A stretch of 64,000 nucleotides of DNA from Lysinibacillus capsici. Lineage in GTDB: Bacteria > Bacillota > Bacilli > Bacillales_A > Planococcaceae. The stretch covers positions 124,001 through 188,000 of the forward strand of contig NZ_PXXX01000024.1 of assembly GCF_003367505.1 (NCBI RefSeq), in the 5' to 3' direction. Within the stretch, counting starts at the first letter, position 1; each line of letters begins with the position of its first letter. The translations under genes were made by a program, and so were the position numbers. The notes beneath the pieces are model-generated. The model worked only from the letters and a program-made list of their open reading frames with translations, made no database searches and was not told where the DNA came from. This document shows, in pieces, positions 48,179-57,376 of the stretch.

Positions 48179-51100
48179 TTATTCAAACATAGTAATTAAA
48201 TCTTCTTCTGTAATGTAACTTTCACGTGGCTTACTTCCTCTTGCTTCCGAAACAAAACCATGTGATTCTAACATGTCAATTAAACGAGCAGCACGATTAT
48301 AGCCAATATGATACTTTCGTTGAATCAATGAGGTAGAAGCGCCACCTTGCTCATAGACAAATCGACAAACATCTTCAAATAAATCGTCCTGTTCTGCGGA
48401 CACCTCTGTTTTCTTTAATAATTCCTCTTGATCGAAAATATAATCAGGCTCACCCTGTTCACGAACATGCTCAATAATCGATTCAATTTCATCATCTGTA
48501 ACAAAAGTTCCCTGTAAACGCACGGGCGCTGACATACCATTACCTAAATATAGCATATCCCCTCGACCAAGTAACCTTTCAGCTCCTTGCCCATCTAAAA
48601 TGGTACGAGAATCAATTTGAGAGGAAACTGCAAAGGCAATACGTGTAGGGATATTTGATTTGATTAACCCTGTAATAACATCCACTGAAGGTCTTTGCGT
48701 TGCAACAATTAAATGAATACCACATGCACGTGCCTTTTGAGCAATACGGCAAATGGCCTCCTCTACATCTGCTGGAGACATCATCATTAAATCTGCTAAC
48801 TCATCAATGACAATTAAAATGTAAGGCAACTTCAGGCTATGTTCATTATTTTTATCAGCTATGGCATTAAAACGTGTAATATCACGTGCACCTGCATGAG
48901 CGAATAGTTGATAGCGACGCTCCATTTCCTCAACTGCCCATTTTAGTGCAGCCGTTGCCGCCTTTACATCTGTAATGACAGGACTAACTAAATGCGGAAT
49001 ATGGTTAAATGGCGCCAGCTCTACCATTTTAGGGTCGATCAGCATGAGTTTTAGCTCGTGTGGTGCAGCTTTATATAATAAACTAACCAAAATAGAATTA
49101 ATACAAACGGATTTACCCGAACCCGTTGCACCAGCGATTAAGCCATGTGGCATTTTACGCAGATCTAACGTAACAGGTTTTCCAGTCAAATCAAGTCCTA
49201 ATGCTGCCTCTAATGGTGAATCTGACTCAACGAAGGAGGCACTATTTGTTACCTCAGATAAGCGAACAGCTCGTGATACTCTATTTGGGATCTCAATACC
49301 GATCGAACTTTTCCCAGGAATTGGTGCTTGAATACGAATATCTTTTGCTGCTAGGGCAAGTTTTAAATCATCTGCTAAGTTTCGAATTTTACTCACCTTT
49401 GTACCATGGCTCACCGTTATTTCAAATTGAGTAACAGCAGGACCTTGCATAATCGATTCAATTTGCGCAGAAACTTGGAAATAAGATAGTGCTTCGACTA
49501 ATGTGTCGCCCTGTTGCTCCATCCAATCCGTATCCTGTGTTTTTTCCTCTGGTGGCTCTAGGTATTCATCCGTTGGCTTTTGATAGACGTGTACAGGCTT
49601 TGCTGGTATCTCAGCTTCTACTTCTACTTCTTGTGGTGCTACTTGATTCTCAACAGATTCTACCGGAGCATACTCTACAATTTCTGAAACTACTTCAGGT
49701 TCGATAGCTAGTTCTGGTTCTAACTCAAGCTCTGGCTCAATAGTTGCAGAAATTTCATCAGCAGCTGCTTTTTCAATTTCTATTCTTTCATTTGTTGAGA
49801 TACTTGACATTGATGTAACAGGAGCCATTGTAATTACAGCAATAGGCTCTTCAGCACTACTTTTTGTAGGGACACTTTCTACTTCATCTTTTACCTCAAG
49901 TTGCACTGGACCATCTACTTGCAATTCAACAGTCTCTGACATATGGAAATCGTTGTCATCTTCTGGTGGTGAAACGGACATTTCGCTTGTTGTCATGCTG
50001 TCTAAGGACGATGATTTTTCTGGCATCACATCCACTAGTTTGTTTTTCTCTGTTTCTGGCATGCTCTCTACACGTATAGGCTGCTGAGCCATCTTCAATT
50101 GCTGTTGGATTCTCCATTTTTCTTTATCTGTTTTTAACATTAGTACATTAAATGGAATTCGACTTTTTTCTTCCCTCGATGCAGTATCAGGAGATTGGTC
50201 ATCCATTGACGGTTGAACGACAGTAACTTCTCCAATATGGATCGTAGAATTTTCTATTTGTACTTGTTCCACAATCATTTCTTTGACATGGATTTCCGAT
50301 TGATCTGCTGAAAGTTGTTGAACTGTTTGATCTTGAACAACAGCTTCCTTCTCTTGCCCTTCAAAATCCATAGCAAAAGAAGTCGTTTGAGGCACAGCTA
50401 CATTTGATGACAAATTTTCCTTATCATCGTTCTCTTCAACCAACAGTTCTTCCTCAAAAATAATTGGTTCACTTACTGTCGAAAGTTCTTTCGATTGAAT
50501 AATCTCATGGTGTTCCGTTAAAACCGTTTGGTTTGTGCTAGCCGGCTCTTTTTCTTCTAGTATATTTTCATTGACCTCATTTGTTGTCGCTTCTTTTAAA
50601 GGCTTTGCAACAGTAACCCTTTCAACTGCCTGTACATCGGTTTCTTGCTTCTCATATTCCTCTTTTCTTTTATCTAATAAATCTTTGATGGGACTTGGTT
50701 TTGCAAAACCATAGACAGGTGAAGGCACATCTGTTGGAACAAATCGTTTGCGATTCTCAGGCATAATATTTTCAACTTTTTGTTCTTTTCGCTGACTCTT
50801 TTCTTTTGGTGCAGGTGCAGTCATAGGACTTATAGTAGCTGTTTCATTTTGTGCATCTCGAAAGACTAAGCTTGCTCTTGAACGAAATTCTTGTTCTGAA
50901 GGCTGACTTTTCATCATTGTTTTTCTACCTGTACGTTTAGAGCGATTTGCTAGTAAATCTCGAATTCCTGAAACCTCAACATCATAAACACTAGAATCGA
51001 CAATATGATGATTTAAATGTTTTGGTAACGATAAATCCCCAATTTGTCCATAATCATCATCTTCTATTTGATCAAACATTTCTTTTGAGGGCGTATAGGA

Positions 51101-51286
51101 TGCTTCACCTTCATCATCGTCAATCAAAGGGAAACGGAAAGTCTTTTGCTTAGCGATTGGTGGTTCTTTTTGTGTATGTAATTGCTCCGACTGAACTTCT
51201 CCATAATCCTCATAATATTCTTCATACTCATAGTCTTCATCTTCTTTATTAATAAATTTACTAATTTGTTTTTTAAACCAGTTCAC
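48179..51286 (-). CDS. sftA: DNA translocase SftA (FtsK/SpoIIIE family)
   Basis: A 1035-residue soluble translocase that moves chromosome arms away from the closing septum. A GTG start is followed by a basic/acidic N-terminus with no membrane segment, a roughly 500-residue acidic, low-complexity linker, then the RecA-like motor with the Walker A loop GATGSGKS near 718 and Walker B VIDELADLMM, and the C-terminal winged-helix gamma domain (LYEQGGASTSLIQRKYH near 970). It is longer than the 952-residue B. subtilis protein, mostly in the linker. The ribosome site is weak. Confidence 0.94.
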   Translation of the reverse strand: MNWFKKQISKFINKEDEDYEYEEYYEDYGEVQSEQLHTQKEPPIAKQKTFRFPLIDDDEGEASYTPSKEMFDQIEDDDYGQIGDLSLPKHLNHHIVDSSVYDVEVSGIRDLLANRSKRTGRKTMMKSQPSEQEFRSRASLVFRDAQNETATISPMTAPAPKEKSQRKEQKVENIMPENRKRFVPTDVPSPVYGFAKPSPIKDLLDKRKEEYEKQETDVQAVERVTVAKPLKEATTNEVNENILEEKEPASTNQTVLTEHHEIIQSKELSTVSEPIIFEEELLVEENDDKENLSSNVAVPQTTSFAMDFEGQEKEAVVQDQTVQQLSADQSEIHVKEMIVEQVQIENSTIHIGEVTVVQPSMDDQSPDTASREEKSRIPFNVLMLKTDKEKWRIQQQLKMAQQPIRVESMPETEKNKLVDVMPEKSSSLDSMTTSEMSVSPPEDDNDFHMSETVELQVDGPVQLEVKDEVESVPTKSSAEEPIAVITMAPVTSMSSISTNERIEIEKAAADEISATIEPELELEPELAIEPEVVSEIVEYAPVESVENQVAPQEVEVEAEIPAKPVHVYQKPTDEYLEPPEEKTQDTDWMEQQGDTLVEALSYFQVSAQIESIMQGPAVTQFEITVSHGTKVSKIRNLADDLKLALAAKDIRIQAPIPGKSSIGIEIPNRVSRAVRLSEVTNSASFVESDSPLEAALGLDLTGKPVTLDLRKMPHGLIAGATGSGKSVCINSILVSLLYKAAPHELKLMLIDPKMVELAPFNHIPHLVSPVITDVKAATAALKWAVEEMERRYQLFAHAGARDITRFNAIADKNNEHSLKLPYILIVIDELADLMMMSPADVEEAICRIAQKARACGIHLIVATQRPSVDVITGLIKSNIPTRIAFAVSSQIDSRTILDGQGAERLLGRGDMLYLGNGMSAPVRLQGTFVTDDEIESIIEHVREQGEPDYIFDQEELLKKTEVSAEQDDLFEDVCRFVYEQGGASTSLIQRKYHIGYNRAARLIDMLESHGFVSEARGSKPRESYITEEDLITMFE

Positions 51287-51421
51287 TTCGTTTCACTCAT
51301 TTCTCTTACACTTCATTTATAGCATTGTCTAGTTTTATATTTATCAATAGCTCAATGTCTACATCAAAAAGCATACCATAAAAACGGTCTTGAAACTTGC
51401 ATTTAGAGGCTCATTCTAAAC

Positions 51422-51466
51422 AAAAAAATCGTTATGCTACTAGCATATTAGTAACATAACGATTTA
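51422..51466 (-). terminator. Terminator after ytpQ-ytpR
   Basis: A 17-bp stem (AAATCGTTATGTTACTA with one mismatch) followed by seven T on the minus strand. It separates ytpR from sftA. Confidence 0.88.
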
Positions 51467-51548
51467 GGGCATTTCACCTTGACACAAGGAATAATATCAT
51501 GATAAAACATTTAAATTTTAATAATTTCTTTTTTAAATAGGGGAATTT

Positions 51549-52163
51549 TTATTTAGTTGGTGATTCAAAAGCACTACCAACTATAGCATCCTCTGGTAAT
51601 ACTAAAATTCCTTTTTCAGATGGTGCATTAGGAATCGCTAATTCACGCGCTGAACAAAGCATGCCGTAAGACTCAACACCACGTAAATTTCCTTCTTTAA
51701 TAAGCATTCCCGAAGGCATTACGGCACCAATTTTCGCAACAACTACCTTCTGACCTGCTTCTACATTAGGAGCTCCACATACAATTTGTAGTATCTCATC
51801 TCCTACATTGACTGAACAGATACTCAATTTGTCAGCATTTGGATGCTTGTCCTTTGTTTCTACATAACCAACCACAAATTTTGGTGAAAAATCAACATCA
51901 AGATTAATATTAGCTCCATTTTTTTCGATTGCCACTGCTAGCTGTGCTACTAATTCTGGTGTCACTTCTACTAAGCCTTTAGCATCTGTTTGGATGTAAC
52001 TGCTCGCATTAAATAAATTGAAGGCTTTAATTTCTCCCGTTTGAGCTTCCCTTAAAATAGCAATATCACCAGCACGTTCTACTTCTGTTTTCACAATAGC
52101 CTCCGTTGCTAGTTGAACTAGTAAGACATCTCCTACATGCTCTTTGTTGTAAAATACGTTCAT
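51549..52163 (-). CDS. ytpR: YtpR, tRNA-binding (EMAP/OB-fold) protein
   Basis: A 204-residue protein with an OB-fold tRNA-binding domain (about 92-200; FVVGYVETKDKHPNADKLSI, GAPNVEAGQKVVVAKIGAVM, LREVES-like LRGVESYGMLCS) that resembles the N-terminus of bacterial PheT. An N-terminal domain of about 90 residues precedes it. Starting 2 bases after the ytpQ stop, it belongs to the ytpQ-ytpR operon. Its cellular role is unknown; free tRNA-binding domains can act in trans with synthetases. Confidence 0.92.
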   Translation of the reverse strand: MNVFYNKEHVGDVLLVQLATEAIVKTEVERAGDIAILREAQTGEIKAFNLFNASSYIQTDAKGLVEVTPELVAQLAVAIEKNGANINLDVDFSPKFVVGYVETKDKHPNADKLSICSVNVGDEILQIVCGAPNVEAGQKVVVAKIGAVMPSGMLIKEGNLRGVESYGMLCSARELAIPNAPSEKGILVLPEDAIVGSAFESPTK

Positions 52164-52165
52164 TG

Positions 52166-52984
52166 TTATTCTTGCTCCTTTTTCACTCTGTTTTTTGCTA
52201 AGATAAAGATTGGTTCTAGTTCTCCATCTTCATAAATAAAAGATAATGACGTAATCGGTACAGTACCAACTGCAAAGAAATGCATCGTCATCTGTGCTAA
52301 TACATCATACCCTGTTTCATTACGAATATCACCTATAATTAATACATCTTGATGAGGCACGGATAATGTCATATCGCCCTCCACTTGTGCCTGCATTTCT
52401 TTTAAAAAGCTCTCATTTAAAATACGGCTAGCATCATAGCCATCATTCACATTGACAAAATAAAAAATATTACCTGCTACCTCATCTTTTTTATAGGCGG
52501 TTGGTAGTTGTTTCACCGAAAAGCGTGCCATTTCTCGAATTTGTTCTACCGTTAATTGTAAGGCTTCTAGCATGGATTCATCAATAAAGCGATAGGTTTT
52601 ACCTAAATCGAGTGCATAAAAAACGCGCGTTTCAGCTGTATGCTCAGTTGTAATAAAGGCATGCCCTTCTTTCGATGCCTGTGGATAAGAAGTGGCACGA
52701 ATCACGGGATAAATCTGTGTAGTCGTTTGGAAACCCTGTTCTTTTTCTTGTACCATCGCATTAAAGGTTTGCTCAATTGTATATACAACTTCTTCAATCG
52801 CTGACTCTTGCTTGTCATTATATTTTGCTAAGATCCCAGGTAAGGAGAGCTCCATCCCTTTTTCAATTGTCTTATGATTCAAGCGTAATTTATCGTACTT
52901 TTTATCAAAATGAAATTCATATTTCTCTTCAGTTAATTGCTTTTTTAATAGCTCGACTAGTTGTTCAGACTTCATTCGCTTCAT
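52166..52984 (-). CDS. ytpQ: YtpQ, DUF1444 family protein
   Basis: A 272-residue cytoplasmic protein of the DUF1444 family with no catalytic motif that I can identify. It begins MKRMKSEQLVELLKKQLTEE. ATG at 52984 is 8 bases after AGGATGTG and is preferred to the GTG at 52993, which would sit on that ribosome site. Tight operon with ytpR. In B. subtilis, the upstream partner is thioredoxin-like ytpP; no ytpP is present in this window. Confidence 0.9.
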   Translation of the reverse strand: MKRMKSEQLVELLKKQLTEEKYEFHFDKKYDKLRLNHKTIEKGMELSLPGILAKYNDKQESAIEEVVYTIEQTFNAMVQEKEQGFQTTTQIYPVIRATSYPQASKEGHAFITTEHTAETRVFYALDLGKTYRFIDESMLEALQLTVEQIREMARFSVKQLPTAYKKDEVAGNIFYFVNVNDGYDASRILNESFLKEMQAQVEGDMTLSVPHQDVLIIGDIRNETGYDVLAQMTMHFFAVGTVPITSLSFIYEDGELEPIFILAKNRVKKEQE

Positions 52985-53010
52985 CTTTTTCACATCCTAA
53001 CTTCAAAATG

Positions 53011-53037
53011 AAACGGCTCACATATTTGTGAACCGTT
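53011..53037 (-). terminator. Hairpin after the lipoprotein gene
   Basis: Stem AACGGTTCACA/TGTGAGCCGTT on the minus strand, between the lipoprotein gene and ytpQ. The T-tract is weak. Confidence 0.6.
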
Positions 53038-53054
53038 CTGTTCATTCCTTCTAT

Positions 53055-53573
53055 TTACTTCATCTTAACCGAATGAACGATTTTCGTCATCTCACGCAAA
53101 TTATTTTCAATTTGTTTTGCTTTTGAAATGGTTGTCATCTTCACACCACCACTACTAACAATGAGCTCCATTTCATTTTCTACGTCCGTTTTTAGAACCG
53201 CTGTGAAGCCAAAACGACCATCCTTATCAAAAGTCGATTCCTCGATAATTTTGTCCGCTTCATTTTCTTTTAAAAGATTATAATAAAGTTTACTGTCTTG
53301 TGCTTCACGATCATTGATAAAAAGAATGTAGCTTTCTTTGCCTTTTGAAATCACAATATTATAAGCATCTGAACTGTCTTCAATTTTAAAGTTTGAAGGT
53401 AAGTATAATTTGATATCCCCAATTTCTACTGTATGTTCTTCTGGCTCTTCAGCAAAAACCTTCTCCGTTAATTGGAGCCCATTAGCAATTTGATCATCAA
53501 TAGATTGATTGCAGCCAGAAAGGACAAGAAGTATAAGCATTAGGCCAATTGCTCTTAGCCATGAAAATAACAT
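53055..53573 (-). CDS. Hypothetical lipoprotein
   Basis: 172 residues with a lipoprotein signal peptide: hydrophobic stretch LRAIGLMLILLVLSGC with lipobox LSGC and the modified cysteine at 21. The mature domain (about 45-165) is an alpha/beta protein (EIGDIKLYLPSNFKIEDS…) that I do not recognise. AAAGGAAGAG precedes the ATG. It stands between the DUF84 gene and ytpQ, at the position ytpP has in Bacillus. Predicted outer face of the membrane; function unknown. Confidence 0.8.
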   Translation of the reverse strand: MLFSWLRAIGLMLILLVLSGCNQSIDDQIANGLQLTEKVFAEEPEEHTVEIGDIKLYLPSNFKIEDSSDAYNIVISKGKESYILFINDREAQDSKLYYNLLKENEADKIIEESTFDKDGRFGFTAVLKTDVENEMELIVSSGGVKMTTISKAKQIENNLREMTKIVHSVKMK

Positions 53574-53667
53574 GTCTCTCTTCCTTTCACTACTAACTTT
53601 TTTCTATTTTAAAAAAATTAATCATAAGATGCAACCTAACTATCCTCTCACCACTAATTCTTTTTAA

Positions 53668-54189
53668 CTATTTTTGTGAAAATGTGAACAAATATTGACC
53701 AACTAAAAGCGAGACAATATGCTCAAACATCATCTGTCTACTAACTAAACCTTGCGTAAAAATACCTACAGCACCTGCGCCTTGACGAATATCTCGACGC
53801 TTTGTATATTGCTCCATAATCGGTCCAAGTTCTCCACCAGTTCTTATTTCCTGGGCAATTTCTTTTGGCAGAATAATTTGTGCGCCAGCAGCTGTAAACA
53901 TTGTTCCATCTGACACAGTTAATGCACCCCAGTTACAAACATACATGTCATCATCGATTTCAGTTACGCCACCTTCTAAGCCAAATGATAATTCTGCATC
54001 CGTTAAAATCAAGGCGTTTTTAGCACGATTCATTGCCCCTAATCTAGTTTCTTCATTACTTATCGGTTGATCTGATACTTCAGAAGCAGCTTTGACATGA
54101 GTAAAGAGAGAATCCTCAAAGTATTTGCGAACAATTACTTCAACTGCTTCTGTTTTGGCCTTATTGGTTGTGCCAATTGCTATTTTCAT
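53668..54189 (-). CDS. DUF84 family NTPase (inosine/xanthosine triphosphatase-like)
   Basis: A 173-residue homologue of the YjjX/PRRC1-like family that hydrolyses non-canonical purine triphosphates. The family pattern is visible: MKIAIGTTNKAKTEAV at the start, ISNEETRLGAMNRA near 45-58 and FGLEGGV near 69-75 (the acidic/glycine loop of the ITPase fold). A GTGGGGATT ribosome site is present. It is on the same strand as ytoP but separated by a terminator. Substrate preference is inferred from E. coli YjjX and not certain. Confidence 0.85.
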   Translation of the reverse strand: MKIAIGTTNKAKTEAVEVIVRKYFEDSLFTHVKAASEVSDQPISNEETRLGAMNRAKNALILTDAELSFGLEGGVTEIDDDMYVCNWGALTVSDGTMFTAAGAQIILPKEIAQEIRTGGELGPIMEQYTKRRDIRQGAGAVGIFTQGLVSRQMMFEHIVSLLVGQYLFTFSQK

Positions 54190-54213
54190 TTAATCCCCAC
54201 TTTCTTTCCATAG

Positions 54214-54239
54214 AAAAAGATGCCTCTAAAAGGCATCTT
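54214..54239 (-). terminator. Terminator after ytoP
   Basis: Stem AAGATGCCT/AGGCATCTT, loop of five, T-run on the minus strand. Confidence 0.85.
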
Positions 54240-54248
54240 CCTAGCTTC

Positions 54249-55325
54249 TTATACATTAGCGTGAATTGACTCTAATGTCGAACGATCTGCTTTTTTCACT
54301 AATTCAACAATTAAAGCTTTGGCAGCTGCATAATCATCAATGTGAATAATTGATGCTGATGTATGAATATAACGTGAGCATACACCAATAACTGCACTTG
54401 GAACGCCATCGTTTGCCGTATGCACTCGACCAGCATCTGTTCCACCTTGGGAGACAAAGTATTGATAAGGGATATGATTGGATTCGGCCGTATCTAAAAT
54501 GAATTCACGCATACCACGATGTGTTACCATTGTACGATCTAAAATACGAAGTAAAGTACCTTTGCCGAGCTGTCCAAATTGACTTTTTTCACCTGACATA
54601 TCATTGGCAGGAGAAGCATCTAGTGCAAAGAATAAATCTGGTTTAATCATGTTTGCTGATACTTGTGCACCGCGCAAGCCAACTTCCTCCATTACATTTG
54701 CACCTGAGTATAAATGTGAACCTAATTTTTCGTGCTGTACTTCTTTCATTAATTCAATCGCTAGACCACAGCCATAGCGGTTATCCCAAGCTTTAGCCAT
54801 AATTTTCTTCGGATTAGCCATTGGTGTGAATGGACAAATTGGTATGATGGATTGTCCAGGACGAACACCCATAGACATAGCATCTTCTTTATTATCAGCA
54901 CCAACATCGATAAGCATATTTTTTATATCCATTGGCTTCGCTCGTTCTGCATCTGTTAATAAATGGGGTGGGATGGATGAAACTACACCAGGAATTGCCC
55001 CATTTTTCGTATATACTTCTACACGCTGTGCAAGCATAACCTGGTTCCACCAGCCGCCCAATGTTTGAAAACGGATCATTCCATTATCTGTGATAGAAGT
55101 AACCATAAATGCTACCTCATCCATATGACCAGCAACTAATATTTTCGGTGCATCCGTAACATCACTGTGCTTAACACCAAAAATCCCCCCCAAATTATCT
55201 TGAACGATTTCATCCGAGTACTTTTCTAACTCAGAACGCATGAACGCGCGTACTGCGTGTTCATTACCCGGAGCGCCTGGTAATTCTGTTAATGTTTTAA
55301 ATAATTGTAATGTTTCCTCATTCAT
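54249..55325 (-). CDS. ytoP: M42 family metallo-aminopeptidase (YtoP)
   Basis: A 358-residue tetrahedral (TET) aminopeptidase/glucanase-like enzyme with a dinuclear metal site. The expected ligands are visible: H in [10 protein letters not shown] (near 67), D in AWDNRYGCG (near 180), E-E in [11 protein letters not shown] (near 213), D in FALDASPA (near 235) and H in the SASIIHIDD tail. GGGGAGAGAG precedes the ATG. In B. subtilis, ytoP is next to ytzB and ytpP, as is the case for ytzB here. Broad aminopeptidase specificity is likely. Confidence 0.94.
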   Translation of the reverse strand: MNEETLQLFKTLTELPGAPGNEHAVRAFMRSELEKYSDEIVQDNLGGIFGVKHSDVTDAPKILVAGHMDEVAFMVTSITDNGMIRFQTLGGWWNQVMLAQRVEVYTKNGAIPGVVSSIPPHLLTDAERAKPMDIKNMLIDVGADNKEDAMSMGVRPGQSIIPICPFTPMANPKKIMAKAWDNRYGCGLAIELMKEVQHEKLGSHLYSGANVMEEVGLRGAQVSANMIKPDLFFALDASPANDMSGEKSQFGQLGKGTLLRILDRTMVTHRGMREFILDTAESNHIPYQYFVSQGGTDAGRVHTANDGVPSAVIGVCSRYIHTSASIIHIDDYAAAKALIVELVKKADRSTLESIHANV

Positions 55326-55490
55326 GATGACTCTCTCCCCACGAAGTAGAATATTCTTCCTTGCCTATTGTAACACAATTATTTCCGAATTCGAAATATT
55401 GATACATTTCCTCAATCCGCATAATTGTGAACGTGCATTCACTCTATAGGCTATGCTAAAATAAAGGTATAGAAAAAGGAGGAAAAAAGT

Positions 55491-55805
55491 ATGAAATTAC
55501 GTGATTTTTTAATTGGTGTCGCAACTGGCTTAGCTGCCGCAGTCATTATTAAAGAAGCTAGTGAAAAAGTTTCTCCGTTCGTACCTGCAGGACAAGTACT
55601 TGAAAACATAAAAAGAGAATTTAAAAAGGATTCACCGATTGATGGTTCTTGGATTTTTATGAAAACTGAAGATTTTACAAACGGTATTATTACCATCCCA
55701 GTATATCGTGGGGGGATCTCGCGTATGCATGAAGGTGAGATGCAGACATTCGAATTTGCTGCCGATGCACGCTCTGGTGTTGTCGTGGAACTAACAGAAG
55801 TTTAA
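55491..55805 (+). CDS. ytzB: Small PepSY-like membrane-associated protein (YtzB)
   Basis: A 104-residue protein with an N-terminal hydrophobic segment (LRDFLIGVATGLAAAVIIKE, about 3-22) followed by a PepSY-like alpha/beta region. AAAGGAGG lies 7 bases before the ATG. It is divergent from ytoP, as in B. subtilis. The membrane segment could be an anchor or an uncleaved signal. The hairpin at 55821 is its terminator. Function unknown; PepSY domains often inhibit or bind peptidases, and an adjoining peptidase gene is suggestive only. Confidence 0.85.
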   Translation: MKLRDFLIGVATGLAAAVIIKEASEKVSPFVPAGQVLENIKREFKKDSPIDGSWIFMKTEDFTNGIITIPVYRGGISRMHEGEMQTFEFAADARSGVVVELTEV

Positions 55806-55820
55806 TTATGTATATACAAT

Positions 55821-55852
55821 AGAAGCCATCTCATAAATTGAAGATGGCTTCT
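55821..55852 (+). terminator. Terminator after ytzB (first of two near-identical hairpins)
   Basis: Stem AGAAGCCATCT/AGATGGCTTCT. The 32-base sequence differs by one loop base from the copy at 55986-56017. Confidence 0.75.
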
Positions 55853-55885
55853 TATAATGTTAAAAAACAAAACATTTTTGTGAAA

Positions 55886-55930
55886 GGTGAAAAGAGATTT
55901 CCAATGCGCTGGCGGAACGGAAATCAACCC
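55886..55930. repeat. Short hairpin element between the twin terminators
   Basis: GATTTCC and GGAAATC flank a GC-rich core (ATGCGCTGGCGGAAC) that stands out from its AT-rich surroundings. It looks like a small mobile or dispersed intergenic element; a second copy was not found in this window. Confidence 0.35.
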
Positions 55931-55985
55931 CTCACCTTGCTAAAGGGCCTTTTCTGCTACTCATAATATCTAATTCAACAACATA

Positions 55986-56017
55986 AGAAGCCATCTCATA
56001 AAATGAAGATGGCTTCT
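55986..56017 (-). terminator. Terminator after the ATP-grasp gene (second twin hairpin)
   Basis: Same 32 bases as 55821-55852 with one change. It lies 6 bases past the stop of the gene at 56023. Confidence 0.7.
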
Positions 56018-56022
56018 CTATG

Positions 56023-57249
56023 TTATTCGGATAAACCTTTATTATTAAAGTACTTTTTATACTTACGGTAATAATTTAAATTATTGAGTGTTAGTTTCAC
56101 CCAACGCTTCGCATTCATATCCTCGTTAAAGTAAAGAGAATTTGTGTATTTACCCTCACTAATTAATTTTTTTGCTTCTAGTTTGAGCTTTTCATTCGAT
56201 GCATATTTGAATAATACCCCTTTAGGAATAATCATCCATAAATGCTTGTCCTGCACATATGTGACTTCTTGCTCGATATTTAACATATGGTCATCCGCAA
56301 CATACTTCATTAAATTATGCCCACTCGCTGTTACATAATAGCTAGAACGCCCATTACGTAAATTGATTTCAAAAAGTTTATATTGCTTGTCTCGAATATC
56401 ATATTTCATATCAAAATTCGCAAAACCTGTATAGCCAATGTCCTCTAGGAAGAAACGTACTTGATCCATTAATTCTTTATCATAGGTTGTCACGATGGCT
56501 GCATAACTTCCGATTCCTTCAGGAGAATGTTCTTCTAGAATAGGGTTACCTAGACACATCAGCTTCACTTTTCCATCCTTTCCTACATAGGCATTTAACA
56601 CACGCATATAGGAATCGTCCCCAGGAATAAATTCTTGAATAATCATTGTATCCTGATAAGTAGAGCTATAAATAGCTTTTAATATAGCCGTTTTTTCCGC
56701 TTCATCATGTGCAACAAATACTTTTTTCTTCCCAGGGAATTTACAAGCCCAATATTCTACAGAGTTGGAAGCCTTTAAAATGATAGGGTAAGCAAATGGT
56801 GGTGTAAAGTTTTCATAGTTGTCAGCTGTCACCGTTGTTGTACCTGGATATTTAAAATTATATTGATCACACATTTTATAGAAATTTTCTTTCAATAAAA
56901 TTTCATCCATCAACGATTCGTCGATATAAGGTACGGTAAAATGCTCTTGTAATGCTGGCTTATTTTTGATGATCAGCTTGGCATAATCGTCCCCACATGC
57001 TAAAAGTAATAGTTTTTTATCAGCATATTTTTTTGCAACTTCTGCAAGGGCAGGTGCAAAAACATCTTGTTCATTTAAACGGTCTATTTCTTGAAATTGT
57101 AGGATATGGCTATCTTGTGTTGCTGTTAAATGAGAACGTCCTAAAACAAGTGGTTTAATACCATATGCTTCATAAAACGCACGTGCCATACCATATGCAT
57201 TCATATCTGATCCAAGTAAAACGGGTAAAAATGGTTGTTCAGTTGCCAT
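56023..57249 (-). CDS. ATP-grasp carboxylate-amine ligase, candidate D-aspartate ligase
   Basis: A 408-residue ATP-grasp protein. An N-terminal pre-ATP-grasp domain (FLPVLLGSDMNAYGMARAFYE) is followed by the ATP-binding lid (PIILKASNSVEYWA near 155-168, IIQEFIPGDDSYMRV near 200-214) and the metal/ATP site FEINLRNGRSS near 322-332. The family includes enterococcal D-aspartate ligase, which forms the crossbridge of Lys-D-Asp walls. Lysinibacillus has A4-alpha L-Lys-D-Asp peptidoglycan, so that role fits; it is inference. Single gene with its own terminator; no obvious partner. Start ATG 57249 lacks a strong ribosome site. Confidence 0.75.
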   Translation of the reverse strand: MATEQPFLPVLLGSDMNAYGMARAFYEAYGIKPLVLGRSHLTATQDSHILQFQEIDRLNEQDVFAPALAEVAKKYADKKLLLLACGDDYAKLIIKNKPALQEHFTVPYIDESLMDEILLKENFYKMCDQYNFKYPGTTTVTADNYENFTPPFAYPIILKASNSVEYWACKFPGKKKVFVAHDEAEKTAILKAIYSSTYQDTMIIQEFIPGDDSYMRVLNAYVGKDGKVKLMCLGNPILEEHSPEGIGSYAAIVTTYDKELMDQVRFFLEDIGYTGFANFDMKYDIRDKQYKLFEINLRNGRSSYYVTASGHNLMKYVADDHMLNIEQEVTYVQDKHLWMIIPKGVLFKYASNEKLKLEAKKLISEGKYTNSLYFNEDMNAKRWVKLTLNNLNYYRKYKKYFNNKGLSE

Positions 57250-57326
57250 GTTTATTTCAACTCTCTTTTGTATTTTAGTATCGTGTTAAGTGTATCATAT
57301 TTTCTATCCTGTTCACGAACAAAAAC

Positions 57327-57362
57327 GCGAGGTATTGACATTTTATATGCCAAATACCTCGC
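57327..57362 (-). terminator. Terminator after trmB-ytnP
   Basis: Stem GCGAGGTATT/AATACCTCGC with a 16-base loop, followed by GTTTTTG on the minus strand. Confidence 0.8.
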
Positions 57363-57376
57363 CTTTGCTTGCTCGA

